From NCBI GenBank assembly GCA_947561715.1, contig OX387202.1:16319001-16383000 (forward strand): a stretch of 64,000 nt of DNA. Reading direction: 5' to 3'. Of this stretch, positions 46,616 to 61,800 are shown piece by piece (within the stretch, counting starts at the first letter, position 1; every line of letters begins with the position of its first letter). The position numbers and the translations under genes were made by a program. The notes beneath the pieces are model-generated. The model made no database searches and was not told the origin of the DNA. It was given only the letters and a program-made list of their open reading frames with translations. The stretch comes from Ascidia mentula (taxonomy: Eukaryota; Chordata; Ascidiacea; Phlebobranchia; Ascidiidae).

Positions 46616-49600
46616 CCGCCACATTCAACTTCGTTTCGCGAAAACATTGATTTGCAACCTCATGCTGCCTCTGGCGGAAAATTTGAGGGTCATTTTACTT
46701 ACGTTCGTCCAATCGAGGGACGGTAACGGTTGTGGCTTTGGTATTTTTCGTGGGATCGATTCAACATCACGAATCAATATGGATGACGTCATAGTTTTTA
46801 TATATTAGTGGTAAAAAATCAATCGATTTGTTCGTATTTTCTTCGAGCGCTAAATTAGCTATAGTTTTGTTTCGTGCAATCCTATTTTCGAGCACGAATC
46901 CTAACGAAAATGCGTGTTTTAAAACGCTGTTTCTATCATTAAGTTATTGCAGGTAACATTTGTTGTAAATATTATGATTTGGTCAAACATGGAAGTTTTC
47001 ATCTGTCCGGCACATTTCTATAGGTCAAATCGAGGAGAAAACGCGCCTCAGAACGGACACCTTCCAAGGAATTATGGTTTCTATAACTTCCTGACGGTTC
47101 AAGCGGATGGAACTCAACCACAAGCATCTTCCGTATTATCCGAGTATAGCCCTGTGTAGAGTGGGGTGCCCGCACTGGAAGCAAGGCTAATTGCCAAGCG
47201 CACTGCGCGGTCGCTTCCACACTAGGAGTGTCGACACGCCGATGACTTGCAAGGTTCGAGTGTGATTAATGTTGACACGTCCCTGTGTGGTTAAAAAACT
47301 TGCAAATTCACGCAGCACTAATCCCTTGGTTCTGGACTTGTCTCCGCGAACTGTGCGATGTCTGGCCGCCTTCTTCATAAATTAACGACAAGAAACGATG
47401 GAAGATATTTATTTTGGTTCTTTCCTAGCAAACTGATTGCGTTTCAAGGGCATCTAAGGCGGAGCAAGTCTATTGAATTTCACAACGAATCGGTTTGCTT
47501 TGGTCCTACGGCGGGCTTCACCAAAAACCAAAATGGCGGAACTAAATACAGTTTAGTTTTGATCAATCGCAACTCAAATAGACTTATTACTTTTTCTGCA
47601 CTTTGGGTAACAACCGTCCTGACCTGACTTTATAGAAAATAAGACTACATCTGCAAAATACTGCTCGCTTTAGAACAAAACCTAACTTTTGGTCAGAGCG
47701 AAAAAATTCTGCTATTGTTTGACGGATAGCAACTTAGGTTAATGTATTTTTTTCTATAAACAAACATATAAAATAAATGCTAAAAAAGCAGCAGCAGTGC
47801 TTTTTTAGTATTATTAAATAAGTTACAGTGATCGCTAGGCCTGCATCTGCAGTTTTGGGTAGATCCCAATATTTCAACCTTTGAAGTCAATATAAAACAA
47901 ATAAGTTCCTAAATATACAAAAAATACACCTACTTTTTCCTGTCCACGTTTAACTTCTTCAACTTTCTACTTCTGTTCCGGTTCTGCGTTCTTTTCTTTC
48001 TTCTTAACTTTCAGTTCTTCGAATTTTCCAGTGGGAAACCAAGCGACGGTTAAGGATGATTACGATAATCCGTACCAGCATCAAATGACATGAACTAAGC
48101 CTACATTCGTACGCTAGAGACCAACAAATAAATCGTATATATGTAAGATCGATTAGTATCGCAGATACAAATTACTCGATTGAAATCGATACTTTCAGTA
48201 TTGCACAAAAGCTTGTCAAACAGACCTCGATGCACCTCTCTGTGATTATATCTTACTGCTGAATATTGTGCAATCCTGGCTGAATATTGCGCATTTTCGC
48301 TGGTGCTCGCGAGTCAATTTACTTTTGTTATATAAACTAATCCATCGTTGCTCATTTCACAAATCTCACAGATTTCCTAGAATTGGCGGTAAACAGTTTG
48401 TGCTCAAAACTATTTTTGCTAAGTAACAAAACAGTTAAACTTTTCCAAGCTATAAGATTTTTACAACTCCAGCACAATATCTGGACTAACTCTGACAGCT
48501 CCTCTGGCCGTTAAATTCAATTGAAGCAACTTTCGGCACCGCATCTGCTACTGTGCCGTTAGTGGCCAAGAAAAACACTCCCGACAGCGTTGAATTCCTT
48601 CTTCAATCGCTGACGCGCAATCTTCGCAATGCACTCTATGACGTAACAAACCAAGCGGCCTGCTTCATTCCAAACTTGTTGATGTTCAAACTACAGGTTT
48701 CTTATCTCATTGGTAGGCAGTCAACCGATTGGTGGCAATCATGGTAATCAACTGCAGTGCTGTCTGTTCAGATGATAAGGGCTGGTGGAGAGGTTTTAGC
48801 GCCTTATTGTAATGCAGTAATGCGTTAGGAGTGGATTAAAAAAGTAAATTTCTGATGGATAAGTGCAAGTGCTGCACACGTGCACGGTAATAATGTGATA
48901 TTTTTGCCACAATGTTGTAACTACTATTAACGTAAACTATGTTTATTTTTAGGTGTAGTTTATTACCCTTAACAGCGCAGTAGGACAAAAAATGCAAAGC
49001 TGAAAATATACTGCGATGAAAAGTGACAATTCCATTTGACGTAACAATTTTTAATATGTGCCTTAGTATTTCATGTAGCTCTTTTCGCAACTGAAAAACC
49101 AACACCTACATAGATCAATTAGTACTTTGGCACATGGACTTCGGGAGACAAACGGGGCCTCATTAGGTTTTTAAACCGGTAAGCTGCAGAAAAGAATAGA
49201 GTTAATTATTAATCACATCCTTTCAGGGCAATTTGTCATCGCGTTGAAACCATTGAATGTGATTTAAGTTCTTGAATAAAATAACTCTTAGGATTTGGTC
49301 ATCCGGATTTATCTATTAATTCTGTGTTGGCCTTTTTGGTTGTTTTAGTGTAACGAAGATCGTTCAAAAAGCTGCATTCCCAGTACGATGTTTTTGATAA
49401 AGATTGCCGAAACAACACTTGCTGTTTTTAACAGACAAGTCCACATATTTTAATAACCTGTGAATACAGTAGCATTTTTAATTCGCTCGAGTCTGTGTGC
49501 AGCTGTTGCAAATTTTACTGTTACTAAAACACATGTATTTTTTTAGAACTGTATTAATATTTAACAAAAAACAAACGACTGCATGTATTTCGCTAATCCA

Positions 49601-49656
49601 AATTTGCGCGATGCCGCTCAAAACAATGTTCCGAAACACTTTTAAAGTGTATGACG

Positions 49657-49894
49657 TCATAGAGGGGTCGTGGCACCAATCCGCACACTGCTGGGAAGTG
49701 ACGAGGCGGTGGAAGCACGCCGCAGGTCCCAGCGCACTTTGGCAGAGGACACGTCGCCCCTTGTGTCGCTGTCCGCGCTCGTGCGTGACCAGTCACGTGA
49801 CAGGCGAGTCTCGAGCATACCAGACGGACTTGGAGAAATTCGTTTGCTTAGAGATGATGTTGGTTTCTTGGAATCGGCCGGCGAAGTTTTTGGC
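49657..49894 (-). CDS. WD40/EF-hand protein exon 23 (C-terminus and stop)
   Basis: 238 nt, phase 2 in, ending in TGA at 49659-49657. The tail is disordered, Ser/Arg/Lys-rich (KKPTSSLSKRISPSPSGMLE) and GC-rich compared with its surroundings. Confidence 0.83.
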
Positions 49895-52800
49895 CTGTAA
49901 ATAGTTTTCTATTTGAATAGATATGACAGTCAGGTGAAAAATGTTATTTAGACAAAAGGATTCAGCCTGTTCTTGCTAGGTGAGTGTTTCCGGTGGTACG
50001 CGACGGCGTTCCAGGTGGTACGCGTTTCCTATATCCGCAATTACCTTTCAGCAATTTGCGGATATCGTTCGAATTTAAAAAATCATAAGGGATCTCAAAA
50101 TATTCGTTACCTTATACCCTAGGTTACTATGTAACACTCAACTAGGTGGTACGCGTCGAAATTGTTTAACCTCCAATTGGAACGCAACCACATAAAGGAG
50201 TCACTGTGCTAGGTGGTATCGACGGATTTGTTCTATGGTCTTTTATTTTCAAATCTCTCATTAGTCACATTGACGGTGATGTTCCGTAGTTTTGAATATG
50301 ACAATCATTACGTAATGTTATTTCTTCACAATATCTTGTTGTTAAATGTTTGACAAAATTTAAAATTTTGCAATGTACGCTGGTACCAGAAAACAGTTAT
50401 ACCTATATACGGCTTTGTTGTATTTGTATTTTGAAACGTTATCAAATCAAAAACACTTCCAACGATGACCTGGCAATCACAGCCTCTTTATCATCAATAC
50501 GAAGTGCTAGTATATCCACCAGGAAATTTAGGAATATATGTGTTTGCATCGATATAAGCATCGTCTGTTCCTTATTTATTAAGACTCATATTTACCTGGT
50601 AGTTTTTAGAACAAGTGCTTGCGTATTTACGCGACATGAAACATTTTTTCAGACAAGACCACCAACCGATCGAATAAGGGTAATGGCCAAAATATATTGC
50701 ACTTAATATTAACCTGTAATGTCCGAATGCTCGTTGGTGGGCAACGATAGTAGTTACGTGCTTGGCCAGAACAGTCCGTTTCCGTAGACATTCTGGCATT
50801 TTCGGCTCCACCGGCGAATCGAGTTTGAAATACGGCAACGCACAGTAGACAATCGGATGCGTATCGCTCCACCTAGTGGACACAAAGTGTTGTTGAAAAG
50901 GCTGCCTTGAGCTGACGTTGGCACGTGACTTTGCATATGCAAATTTTTAAATAAAATTTGCATATTACCAATGCTCACTTGATGTTTCGATCCACTTTGG
51001 ATTCTTTGTGTCGTTTCTTGGGTTTGTAGTTGATTTTGCCCAAAATATCGCTCGTAACTCCAGTGCCCATGATCCGTTCGTACGTTTCCTCTGCCTGAAC
51101 ATGGTTGTCATGGTTTCAGTGGTACAAAAATCTTGTGCACGGCAAGGGAATGTAACTGTCAGCTAACCGACTAATAACTTGATACTGTGACGTGTCGGTA
51201 AATAATAAGTTTTGTGGGGATGCGAACTATTCATAATACCGTTGTTTCGGAATTCGTCCTACAATCTAGGTGTAAGCGTGGTCTGAGCGACCTTTGCTCA
51301 GAAAAATATCGCATTCGAACTTGGCAGCAATCCCCTTACCTCGGTTGTTCGTGAATGTCTGACGATCGAATGAGGGGAATCTTCCATCCAAACAGTTACG
51401 CTTTCCCTCCGTAATTCTTTCACCCCAGGTCGTAGAGTTTTGTCCTAAATTAATGACCACGTTAGAAACCATGAAAAACATAACATTTTTCACCTTAGTC
51501 GAGCCCATAAGTGCATTGAACTCATTTAACCAAATCTTTATAAAGGACAAACCAATATTTAACCCCATATAACTGATGTGAAATTCATTTGCAAATGGGC
51601 TTAAATTGATGATATTCAGGGTTGCAAAGGAAAACATGCCACGACAATTTCTTTTTTCAAGGGGATTTTGCGTGGCCATGACTCAAGTGCTTAAGTATTC
51701 GGGCCTATAAGCAACTATGCAACTGACACACGGCATTAATTCATCCGTTCATTGCAAGTTAAGGTATCACAGCCCAAGAACATCGTTTATACAAAACGTC
51801 ACAAAAAACACAGGACCATCGTTCCTACCTTCAATAGCGACTTATTCACTTGGTCGAATTGTTCCTTGATTTCAGTTTCGGCCTCAATGTTTTTGTTGAA
51901 CATCATGGGTAGCGTCCTCGCCTTGGACATGAAGTTGACGGCGTTCTTAACCTGTTTCCACTGCGGGCGAACACCTCCTTTTATCACTCTTAAAGTTGTG
52001 GTGGAACCAACTCTTCTCACGTCATCGGGAATGTTTACTGGGAGGTCTTTATCCTACAAATAATCCAGGAATGTATTCTCGGCAAATTATAAAAAAAGCC
52101 TAAATATTTCGTTGGGCCTGCTGAGGCTAAGACATGTACACTCGCCATCTGCGAAGGGCAAGATACTAAAAGCGTATTGTAGATTGTGTTTTCCCGTCAA
52201 GAAAAACGGAACAAGCACACATTATATCGGAATTCAAATAAAGAAAAACCGCCTAACGGAGGATAAACTGGATAGCAATCAAAAGATCACACGATATAAA
52301 ATATTAATGTGGACGTGTTTTTTTGTAGAGCACAGGGAATTTACACAGGCTTGGCACAAATATATTGACCGATATATATGGAATAAGCCTAGCCAAATTC
52401 CCTGATGTGTTGCTTCCCGGAATTTAAAAAACTCTTCTTACGCAAACAATCCTCGTATTAAACCAATAGTGATTGTGCATTTAATTTTTATACAGTTGGC
52501 ATTTGTGTTGTTAAACATCTTGAGTTAAAACATTCTTGCTAGCTGGATTCACACACTTTCACACACAGATTCTAGCTGGATTCACACACATCACACACAA
52601 AATCTAGCTGGATTCACACACATTCACACACAGAATCTACACAGAAACACACAGAATCTACACATAAATTACACAGAAATTGGTTGAAAAACGCTGCCCC
52701 TAAACCTCAAAAGGATTAAATTTCTTTTCACAATTCTACACCAAAGCCAACCAATAAGCTGTCAAAAACCATACACAGTTGAAAAGTGCATTCACCACAA

Positions 52801-55800
52801 TCGGATACTGCAAGTTCCAGTTGTCCTTCTGGCCGAACGTGCCGATATATCTTCCACTCCCACTCCACAACCGAATGCTGCAATCGCTGCTTCCGGACAA
52901 CACAAGTTCACTTTCCGGGACGTACACGACGCTGTTGATCGGCCGTAAATGGGCTCGGATTCCCCACACAAGTGTTGGTGGTTCGTCCAATGGCACGTAG
53001 GTCGGATGGGTAAAATGCTTAAAAGTGAAATAAGACCAGATGTGAGTGCGAAAAGTGCAGGACAGCAGTTTCAGTCTGTCTTGCTCAGGGTTTATCAACT
53101 CAATTAGGGTCCGTGGACCGCCAGGTCAATTTTGTAAACTTTGTAAAGCCCTTATTATCGATGATAACTTTAAAGACCTTGTTTTGATGGTGAACCCATA
53201 CAAAATGATTTTCATCACTGAATATTTTTGAGAAATCTCTACAAGCCACTGTGAACCCTAGGGGTTCATGGACCCCTAGTTGGGAAACCCTGGCCTTTCT
53301 CGAATCATCACAGATCACAATGAAAATGAAGGGGTCAGGATGTATCACATCTATGTGCAATTATTCAAAGTATTTTGCAACAGTACACAACGATATTAAA
53401 CATTACCCCATCGGTGAAGCAACCGTCCTTATCGTCATGCGACTTATCCTTGTCTGCAGCGTCCAAATTATCGCGTCGCTCCTGTATTTCTCTTTCGTTG
53501 CAGTAGGACGATATGTTCCACAGCTTCAGATATCCCCGGCTATCACCTTTCAGCAAAATCATACGATTTGACAGCAGAACTTGTTTTGCACAAACATTTT
53601 GTCTTTTAACCAAATGGTTCCTGATACCGTCCACAAAAAAAACACGTTTAAGGGTGAAAATATCGATAAGCCTGAAATACGTTGAAAACGTTTGGGCCAG
53701 TGCTTAGTTCTACGTCACAATCTTAATGTTAACAACTATATTGGCTGTTTTTCAAGCGCCACTAGTGCGCGGGAAACATGTTTCGCGACGCTGTGGATCG
53801 CCTACGTCACAGAACACACAACCATAAACACAACTTACCAGTGACAAGCCACTGACTCTGGCAGTCGCTGTCCATTGCCAACACAACTTCTCCCTTAGCT
53901 TGTGTGGCTTCGAAATAGCCAAGCACTCCGCCCTTCTGGTGCACAGACCAAGCCACCACCAACCCCTGTGCCACAGCGGCAAGTAGAAAAGCGGTGTTCT
54001 CGTTGCTGTTGCGACCTTGAAGGAAGATAATCTTGTGCACCACGTGGTCAGAGTGGATGTGTTCCGCATGAGTGAGCGAGCGACTTTTGAGTGACGTGAA
54101 ACTTGCGTCGTCGCTGATTTCGTCTGCCGAGTCGGAATCTGAGTAAAGTAACGGAGATGGTATGACGTCACTCCTGCCTGCAGGATTATAGTTTTGACGT
54201 TGCGTGGTTAAGGTTTATGTCTATGTGGGATTTCATTTAGAAAAAGTTGCATTTATAGTTGCTTTAGCATTAGAGGGCCGATCAAAAATTAAGCTGTGTT
54301 GGAAAACATCGTTACAACACCAAACAATTTTGTTGTAACAAACAAATAGATAAAAAGGCGTTAAAATATCAACAAGCTTGATTTCCAGTCAAGTATCAAC
54401 AAGAAAAAAATTTAGCTTCGGAATTTCTCTTCAACTCAGCATGAATTACGATCACAATATTAATCTTATATCAGCAAAAGGCTTAACATGAACAACTGCT
54501 GCTTCAGAGACTTGAATCCCGGTGCATTAATGTTAATAGACCTTGCATCTGATGCAAGCTTCCTAAAACTGTACTCACCTCCAGAGTTGGCATCGTTTCC
54601 TGACTGCAGCCAGGGCAGGTACGACGGTAACCATCTATCAGCCAACACCTTCCCGTGAGACTGAGAATCATCTTGATCAGCTCCGTCCACTTCGCTCGTC
54701 GTAGGGCGCAATGTCCAAGCTTACATAGAAATGGGAACGAATGTTTTTTCAGTACAAGGTTGTAAGCTTATGAGAGAAAGTGAAGCTGGTGCAGCGCCGG
54801 GACATTTGCGAGTCTATATGGCGTTAAAGGTAAGGTATTTCTACAGGAAAGGCCCCACATTTTCATGTGATCTGAAAAAACAAGACATCGCACCAGCACA
54901 TTTTTGTTGTAATGGGCCACGGGGAAGCGCTGTGCGTTTTTACCAATTGAATTTGGGCTGTCTGGCGGAAATTCAAAACCCGTAGTTAACTGTGCTTATT
55001 TCAACATACTGCGATATAAAACACAAAAACCACAATCATTTCTACATATCAACACAAAAAGCTTGTCACCTAACAACTTTACTGTCAAGTAAAAATCCCG
55101 ATATACCTTGAGATTTTGTCTTGTTAGCCGGCACGTCCAGGTTGGATCTGTGAAACGAAACATGTAACAGTTAAAATAATCTTTCTGGCAATCAACCCCA
55201 GGCAATTGCAATCGACCGAATATTTTCTTTCAACCAATTACATACATACGTGAACACGTTCACTGGAGGTTAAAGTTATAAACAGACGGTAACTTCGAGT
55301 CTTACTTTTTGGTCTTGCCAGTGAGGTGGATGGGCAGAATGCTTTTGTGAATGTTGAGAGCCACTATGACGTCTTCTGTGTCGAGAGACCACACAAATAC
55401 GTAACCGTCGTACGACGATGACGCCATCAACGAGTAACGTTTGTTGTAAACTGTGACAAAGTTTTGTATGGAAATATGCTGTTAGTTAATAAGTTAGGCA
55501 AAAAGCACTGTGGATCAAAATGTACAGGAATCCCATTGGCATAAAACAGTGATTGTGGCTCCTTACTTCAAAGATTCCAAGAAATGTTTAGAAAAATTAA
55601 GTTTGCTTTACCTCAGTAAGGGTGGGTGAGCACGGGTAAAAGGTTTACGCGAAACACAAGTCAGTCGTTTACTTTTCCTTGCTCTTGAATTTCAATTTCA
55701 AATTTAATTAGGTTAAATAAAAAAAAACTTGTTTTTGCTAAAACTAATTAAAAGAAATCCGATACCAAATATCTTTCAATATTTCAATATTCAACGCACC

Positions 55801-58800
55801 CAAACTGGTGATATCGTCGGTGTGACTTCTCTTAAAACGTCGAAAACTCTCATCGTCGTAATGGTCAGCGTACGTGGTCACGTGCTTGTTCCAGCCAGCC
55901 GTGACGATCCTGTGACGACAGAAAACCACCCCGGCAATTTCAAGTTCGTCTGTCTTGCGGAGTCGCCTTAGACACGCCCCGTTGTTAAAGTTCCACAATG
56001 CTATGGAACCGTTTCTGAGACCTGAAATAAATATAAAAGCAGGTTTACGTTTGCTTGAAAATATCAAACGATTCACCAAGAAAAATGTTTAATGAAAATA
56101 TCAAACGATTCACCAAGGAAAATGGACAATCAAAGTTGGAAAAACCATAGTTGCACTCTGTCAATCGGTAAAATGCTCTAAAATTACACACAATCTTTGC
56201 TTTTTTTACTTTGTGGCGTGTTGTGCTACACTGTATATAGATATATTTGAACTTTTTATGTAATCACCACATTTTCATAGTGCATACATTAAATAAACAA
56301 GGGTCATGTATTTACCATTCAAATGTAAATAAATTAAATATTGATACCCTTTTTAAAGTTTAAGTCTTGACGACTTACCCGTTGCTAGCCTTCTCTGCGT
56401 CGGGTCGAACGCCATGGTAGAAACCTCCACGTTGCGTTCTGTGAAAAACTGCATTGACTTGTTGCCGGTTTTCAAATCCCAAACTGCTACGATGCCGTCG
56501 TCGCCACCAGATACTATCTGAAATGAAGGGTGCAAAATTAATAAATTGTGCTATTAAGGAGTGTGGTGCACACTGTTACGGTGCACAAGAATCAGATATT
56601 TTTGTAAACCCAAATATGAATAGTGACTGGTAGCTCAAAACTAAAATCTTTGGTCGAAAAATCTTTGGCGTGTTTACACTTACTTGATTGAACAGAGGAT
56701 TGTAGAGCAAGCACGACACCGACCTCTGGTGGCTGTGAACGTTTCCCGACATGTTAGAGGGGCCTGTGGACCTGGGCAGAAATCTGCCAATCTGATTGGT
56801 CGCTACCATCAACTCCCTACGTCTTGAGTTGACGAACATGGCGCTTACATCCAGTCGACCAAGACCCACATTCCTACCGTGTATATTTTGTTGGCACGAG
56901 TAGTCTTTCAAATCCCAGACGCGCACGTTTTTGTCTTTGCTGATGCTGAGAAATGGTGAAAGATGAACGAAAACACGGAACAGTTACGAGCAAAGCAAGC
57001 TTAGAACAGGCAATTGTCACAATGAGTTGCAGAATACATACATGTCTTAGTTATTAACTTGTTACACCAACTAACTTCGATACATTGTACGTTGTACCAA
57101 TCTTTCTGATGCCTACTTTCAATATGTCTGGACCTTTATATGCTTTTTTATGCTCTTTCAGCGCACTTTTCTCGACGAAGCTTAATGTAAAAAAAACTAA
57201 ACTAAATACACACAGAGAACAATACCTATATGGACATCCAAATTCATTCAGACTCTTTCACAGACCAACGAAAGTTTGCTTACAAACAATAGCGCCGATA
57301 CTCTCATTGCAGCTTTTGTGTACAAAGTTTTATATGCCAGTCTTTCTTATGCCCAGAATTTACTAAATCTGTCAATAGTCTTCCCAAATACAAACTGTTT
57401 TGGGGAACCGCAAAACAAATGGAACGCTACTGACGAAAGTATCTTTCATCAAAGGCGTCCGCAGCTATAATGGTGTTGATACTATACAAGACGGTGTATT
57501 GAATCAAAATGCACCGCTATACGAAGTCATGATAGTCGCAGAGCCAAATCCATCAGTTCAGCGGTAAATTGGTTTCCAGTGTGTTCAAGTATATGTGAAG
57601 GTTGCCTAGCAAGTTGTGCGCTTGCGCACCAGTGTAGCTTGGCCACAATACACTCCGTGAAACCGCCGAGCCACTGTAGCTCAGTTGGTAGAGCGTTGGG
57701 CCTGGTGAGCCCAGGGTCGTGAGTTCAAACCTCACCGGGAGCTTGTTTTGTCAGATCTCGCTCCGACTTGTCGGGAAAAAGTGGCTGATACAGCTAGTGC
57801 CTCACCTAATTATGTGACTGTCAGTTGGTTTTACGTAAACTTGTACCACGGCACAGGCGTGGCCTTTCAATACAGCCGACGCCTTGTTCACCACGTACGG
57901 ATTCCAGATTCTGACGTCACAATCGCGACTTCCGGTAACGATCAGGTTCCAGTCTGGGTCATAATCAAGACAGGAAACTCCCTTTCGAATCCGGAAAAAG
58001 GATTGCCTGTGCGACAAATTGAAATCAATTACACAAGTAAAAGATGCTTCATTCCGCTTCATTCAATCGATTCACGCAATAACAAAAGGAAAGTGTCGTA
58101 CATTGTGGAAACCTAACCCAGTCCAAAGAACTTATAATTGGTAGCTTATCGAACCATTGAGATTTTGCAGGTTATAAAAGAAGCTCATTCTCAGTCCCAA
58201 TATTAGACCGACTTATAAAATCCTGTCGTACACCTAAACTTATTACAAACAACAGCATAGTGCTTTTAGGTATTACTGTCGGATTTACTCATTATTGTAA
58301 CGTTTGATGGGATTAACCTGCCAAATTACATGTAAGTATTAAATCAACAAAGTCGCTTTGTAATTGGAAACTGGTACGCTTATGGTGTATAATGTAAAAT
58401 TGATTTCAAAATTGTTATATGCATTTTCTACTCTTGTTTCCCATATTTTCTTCCACCAACAACTTCCGTTTGGGTTTCCAATATCTACCACGATCAAACT
58501 TTGTCAGCCGGCCCTGTTTAACGTTGAGTAAAAGTCGTTTATCATGGATAGCTCAAGCACCCGCTGATTCGTGTTATCTGTGGACACGAGTTATGACGAG
58601 CGCCCCTTTGATACACACAAGATTATTATTCTTGAACGACAAGTTTAGAAACACCGCAGATAGTGTGTTGGACTGTTGCAATAAGCGGTCTGCGATAAAT
58701 TGGAGGTCATAAGTTAGTATGGAGTATGGATTTACGCTTGGTGAAGAGTCGAAAAGTTTGAGTCGAAAAGTTTACTCAATCTTGCTCTAGCAACTGTTCA

Positions 58801-61800
58801 ACACCAGCAATTTTCACAATTAGATGCCCATCCAGGCCTTTTATTTTATTATATAGATGTATATATATTTTATTACAGTCTATTATAATTTTATTTACAG
58901 CCTTTTGGCTATTTAAGCTTTCAGACCAGCCTCTTTATACACGAAATCTGCCTCCGTGGAACCAAACAGCGTAGGATAAGTTGTATAACAAACTTTTCAG
59001 AAGCACTGACCGACTAATGGTGATATTTTGATCTTTGAGACTTCCAGCAACTTTCGGGGTGATGTCGGCGAACTGGAGAGCTCTGTTGTCCGAAATGCAG
59101 CCAGACACGAAGCACTCCTGACCCTGTAACGAAACCGTGGAAAAAATCTAGGTTGAACAGCATTATATGCTTGCGTTTAAAACATATGTACATATTATAT
59201 GTGAATAATGGAATAGTCTAGTACACCAGAGAGGATCCAGAAATTTAGATTTGGCACATTTAACACGTATGTTTAGCACAAGAAACGATAACACACACCA
59301 TACTTAATGTATGTGAAACTGGCCTCTTACTTTCTTGCTGACGAAGTAGCGAATCTGCTGCACCCATTCACAGTGCACGTGACTGAACCTCGCGGCCACC
59401 ACATTCACCAGCTCGCCAGCCCTTAACGCCGAAACGGTGGTCGTTCCCGTTTTCGTTGAGGCAAACAAACATATGCTGGGGTACTCATAGAAGCGAATGA
59501 TGTAGATGCTGCCGCTAGTGTCGCCCCAGAGCAGGATTCCGCGCCTTGGTTGGTAGCGATCGAAACTGTAGTCCATCGTCAGCGCGCAGTGCTCCAAGCC
59601 TTAGATACAACATTATGAAGTGCTACTTGCAGAATTAAGGGTTGCGTAGGCCTTATAGTGGCGTCAAACTATAGGAGAACCAATTAATTCGTTTTAATAT
59701 ACGCAAAGGACTATACAGTGTATATAAACAGCACACATACAGAAAGCAAAAGGACAATGGTACCGATAATGCCTATACAGGTAAGGCGCCTAGATACATT
59801 TTCTAAAAGCGGTAAACAAGTAGGAAATAATGTTTGTGGCTGCACATTTTGGCAAATTAAAATAATTTCGCAGTGCAATATCAGGGTGCTTTTCCGTTAC
59901 CTTTTATTTGGAACTTCTTTTGGATCATATTGCTCGTTAGGGAGTAGAATGAAATGTCGTAGTCGGTGGAACACACGGCAATCGAATTGCTGTTTGAGAG
60001 GCAAACCATATCAGTGAACCACGGAGATTTTCCGACACCGGCCATGTGATCGAGCGATGCACTTTTCTAAGTTGAAAGTCAACATTTTCGATCTCGCTTA
60101 AATATGCAACAAAATCTTTTTAAAAATGTGTGATACGCTGTAGATTAGAGAGTGGTAGCGGTCAGGACATTGTATCGTCCATGAAGACAATGTTAAAATG
60201 TTACTCAACTGTAACGCGTGATCTGGAAACTCTTCAAAAAACAAGTTTAATAAATTTACAACAGTTTATTGGAGCAACGGTGTGCAACACGTGTCACGAA
60301 AATATTGTGACACGTGTCATGACGATCCTGTAAGTGTCACGCGCCAAGCAAATTTTGGCAACAATTCACTTTAAACGGCTCAGGCATAGTACAAGGTAAT
60401 GGGCATGGTATAATACAAATATTAAAACCGCAACAAAACCAGTTTGATGAAAACAGACCACCTGTAACGTCCATTCAGTACTCCATATGTTAAGAGCGCC
60501 CTCCCTGCTCAAGGTCAGATACCGACTGGCGTTTTCATCCACCTCAGACATGTTGCTTCCGAAACGAGAGTAGGCCTGGGTGAAGACGGGTAAAAGATAT
60601 ACGACAACTGTGTGGGGTTGAAGCTGGTTTTACGAACAAGACGCAGGGCTTTTCGTGCGAGAAAGGATTTAAAAGTGGTATTAATATGAGTTTGGTATAA
60701 AGTGAACCAATGTAGTGCTGCAAAACATTTAAGAAAACAATAAAAAAATGCCAAACTGTCAAACTAACTTGGATTGTGATTACAGAATGAAGAAACCTGG
60801 ATCAATTTAAACCAAAGGCAGGTTGACGATCGCTGGTGTCAAACTGTTATTCTTTGTTTATAACGATATATATAAAAAACTAAATTAAGGCATCGGTGCT
60901 ACTAATTTAATTTACCAAGACCACATTTACTATACGACCATATAATATGTATGATACGTCTATTATGACGTCATAACTTGATCAACAGCCAACAAACTCG
61001 AAAAAACACGTGTATTTAGTTTGTGGACTTACAGTTAATCGAGCTATTCGGCAAATAGATTCTAAATGGTTGCTTGGGACTTGGACCATAGGGTTGGGAA
61101 AGGGATTCTTCTGGAACATAGAAAACATATTCTCTTTTTCCTGGTACTCCAGCAGCATGAACGTAAGGTACTCGCTCCAATCCACTGTTCCGTCGCAGTT
61201 TGTGTCCACCTGTCGGAGGAAAGAAAGAATGGTTTCCTAAAATGAGATAGTAACGACTTATGTAGAGTTACAGGAATGCGATTTTATAGGAGGCCATTGG
61301 GGATTTAAGTGTAGTATTAAGTTTTTTGCAGTGTTGAGATAATGGTGAAAATGCTGAATTAAAGAAGAAACACGTATTTCTAAAAATGAAGTTTTAAGCT
61401 ACGGATCTGGAAAATACTGTGAATAGAACAAAATTGTATTAAGTAAACATCCGTGGCATCATGAATGACCTCTGCGGGACAAACCTTATATTTTTAGGTT
61501 TTGTATTTTAGGTTTCAAGTCTATTTACGACTATTCCTAAGGCAAATATATTGAATTTAGTCTCGCTATGAAAGCACCTTCATGAAGAGCATGTCCAATT
61601 CGTTGTTGCTGATGTGTTCGCCCATGGCACGTTTCATAGCAACACGAAATTGGTTCATATCCAAACCGTCGGCGCCGTCAGTCACTAAACAACGTAAAAA
61701 GCATCAACATTTTTATGATACGTATCAACAAAAACAGTCAAAATTCTGTTTTAAATATCAACATTTTTTCTGTCAACAATTTTTGCGATACAGCCCAAAT

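Larger units (their letters stand above)
31763..49656. other. Nav 5' flank and intergenic region
   Basis: About 18 kb of AT-rich DNA. The missing Nav first exon and promoter should lie here. Seen in it: the hammerhead-repeat copy (37.3 kb), the 207-bp tandem duplication (38.7 kb), the nested SINE/foldback (42.3-43.2 kb) and SINE-like and CATCATCAG repeats (46.4-46.6 kb). Several open frames of 100-145 codons on both strands match no family I recognise and are not called as genes. Confidence 0.6.

Noticed and set aside
49497-49904. Plus-strand 135-codon frame at the 3' end of the WD40 gene
   Set aside because: Overlaps the last exon, whose minus-strand frame joins in phase to the rest of the gene. 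The plus frame has no family match.
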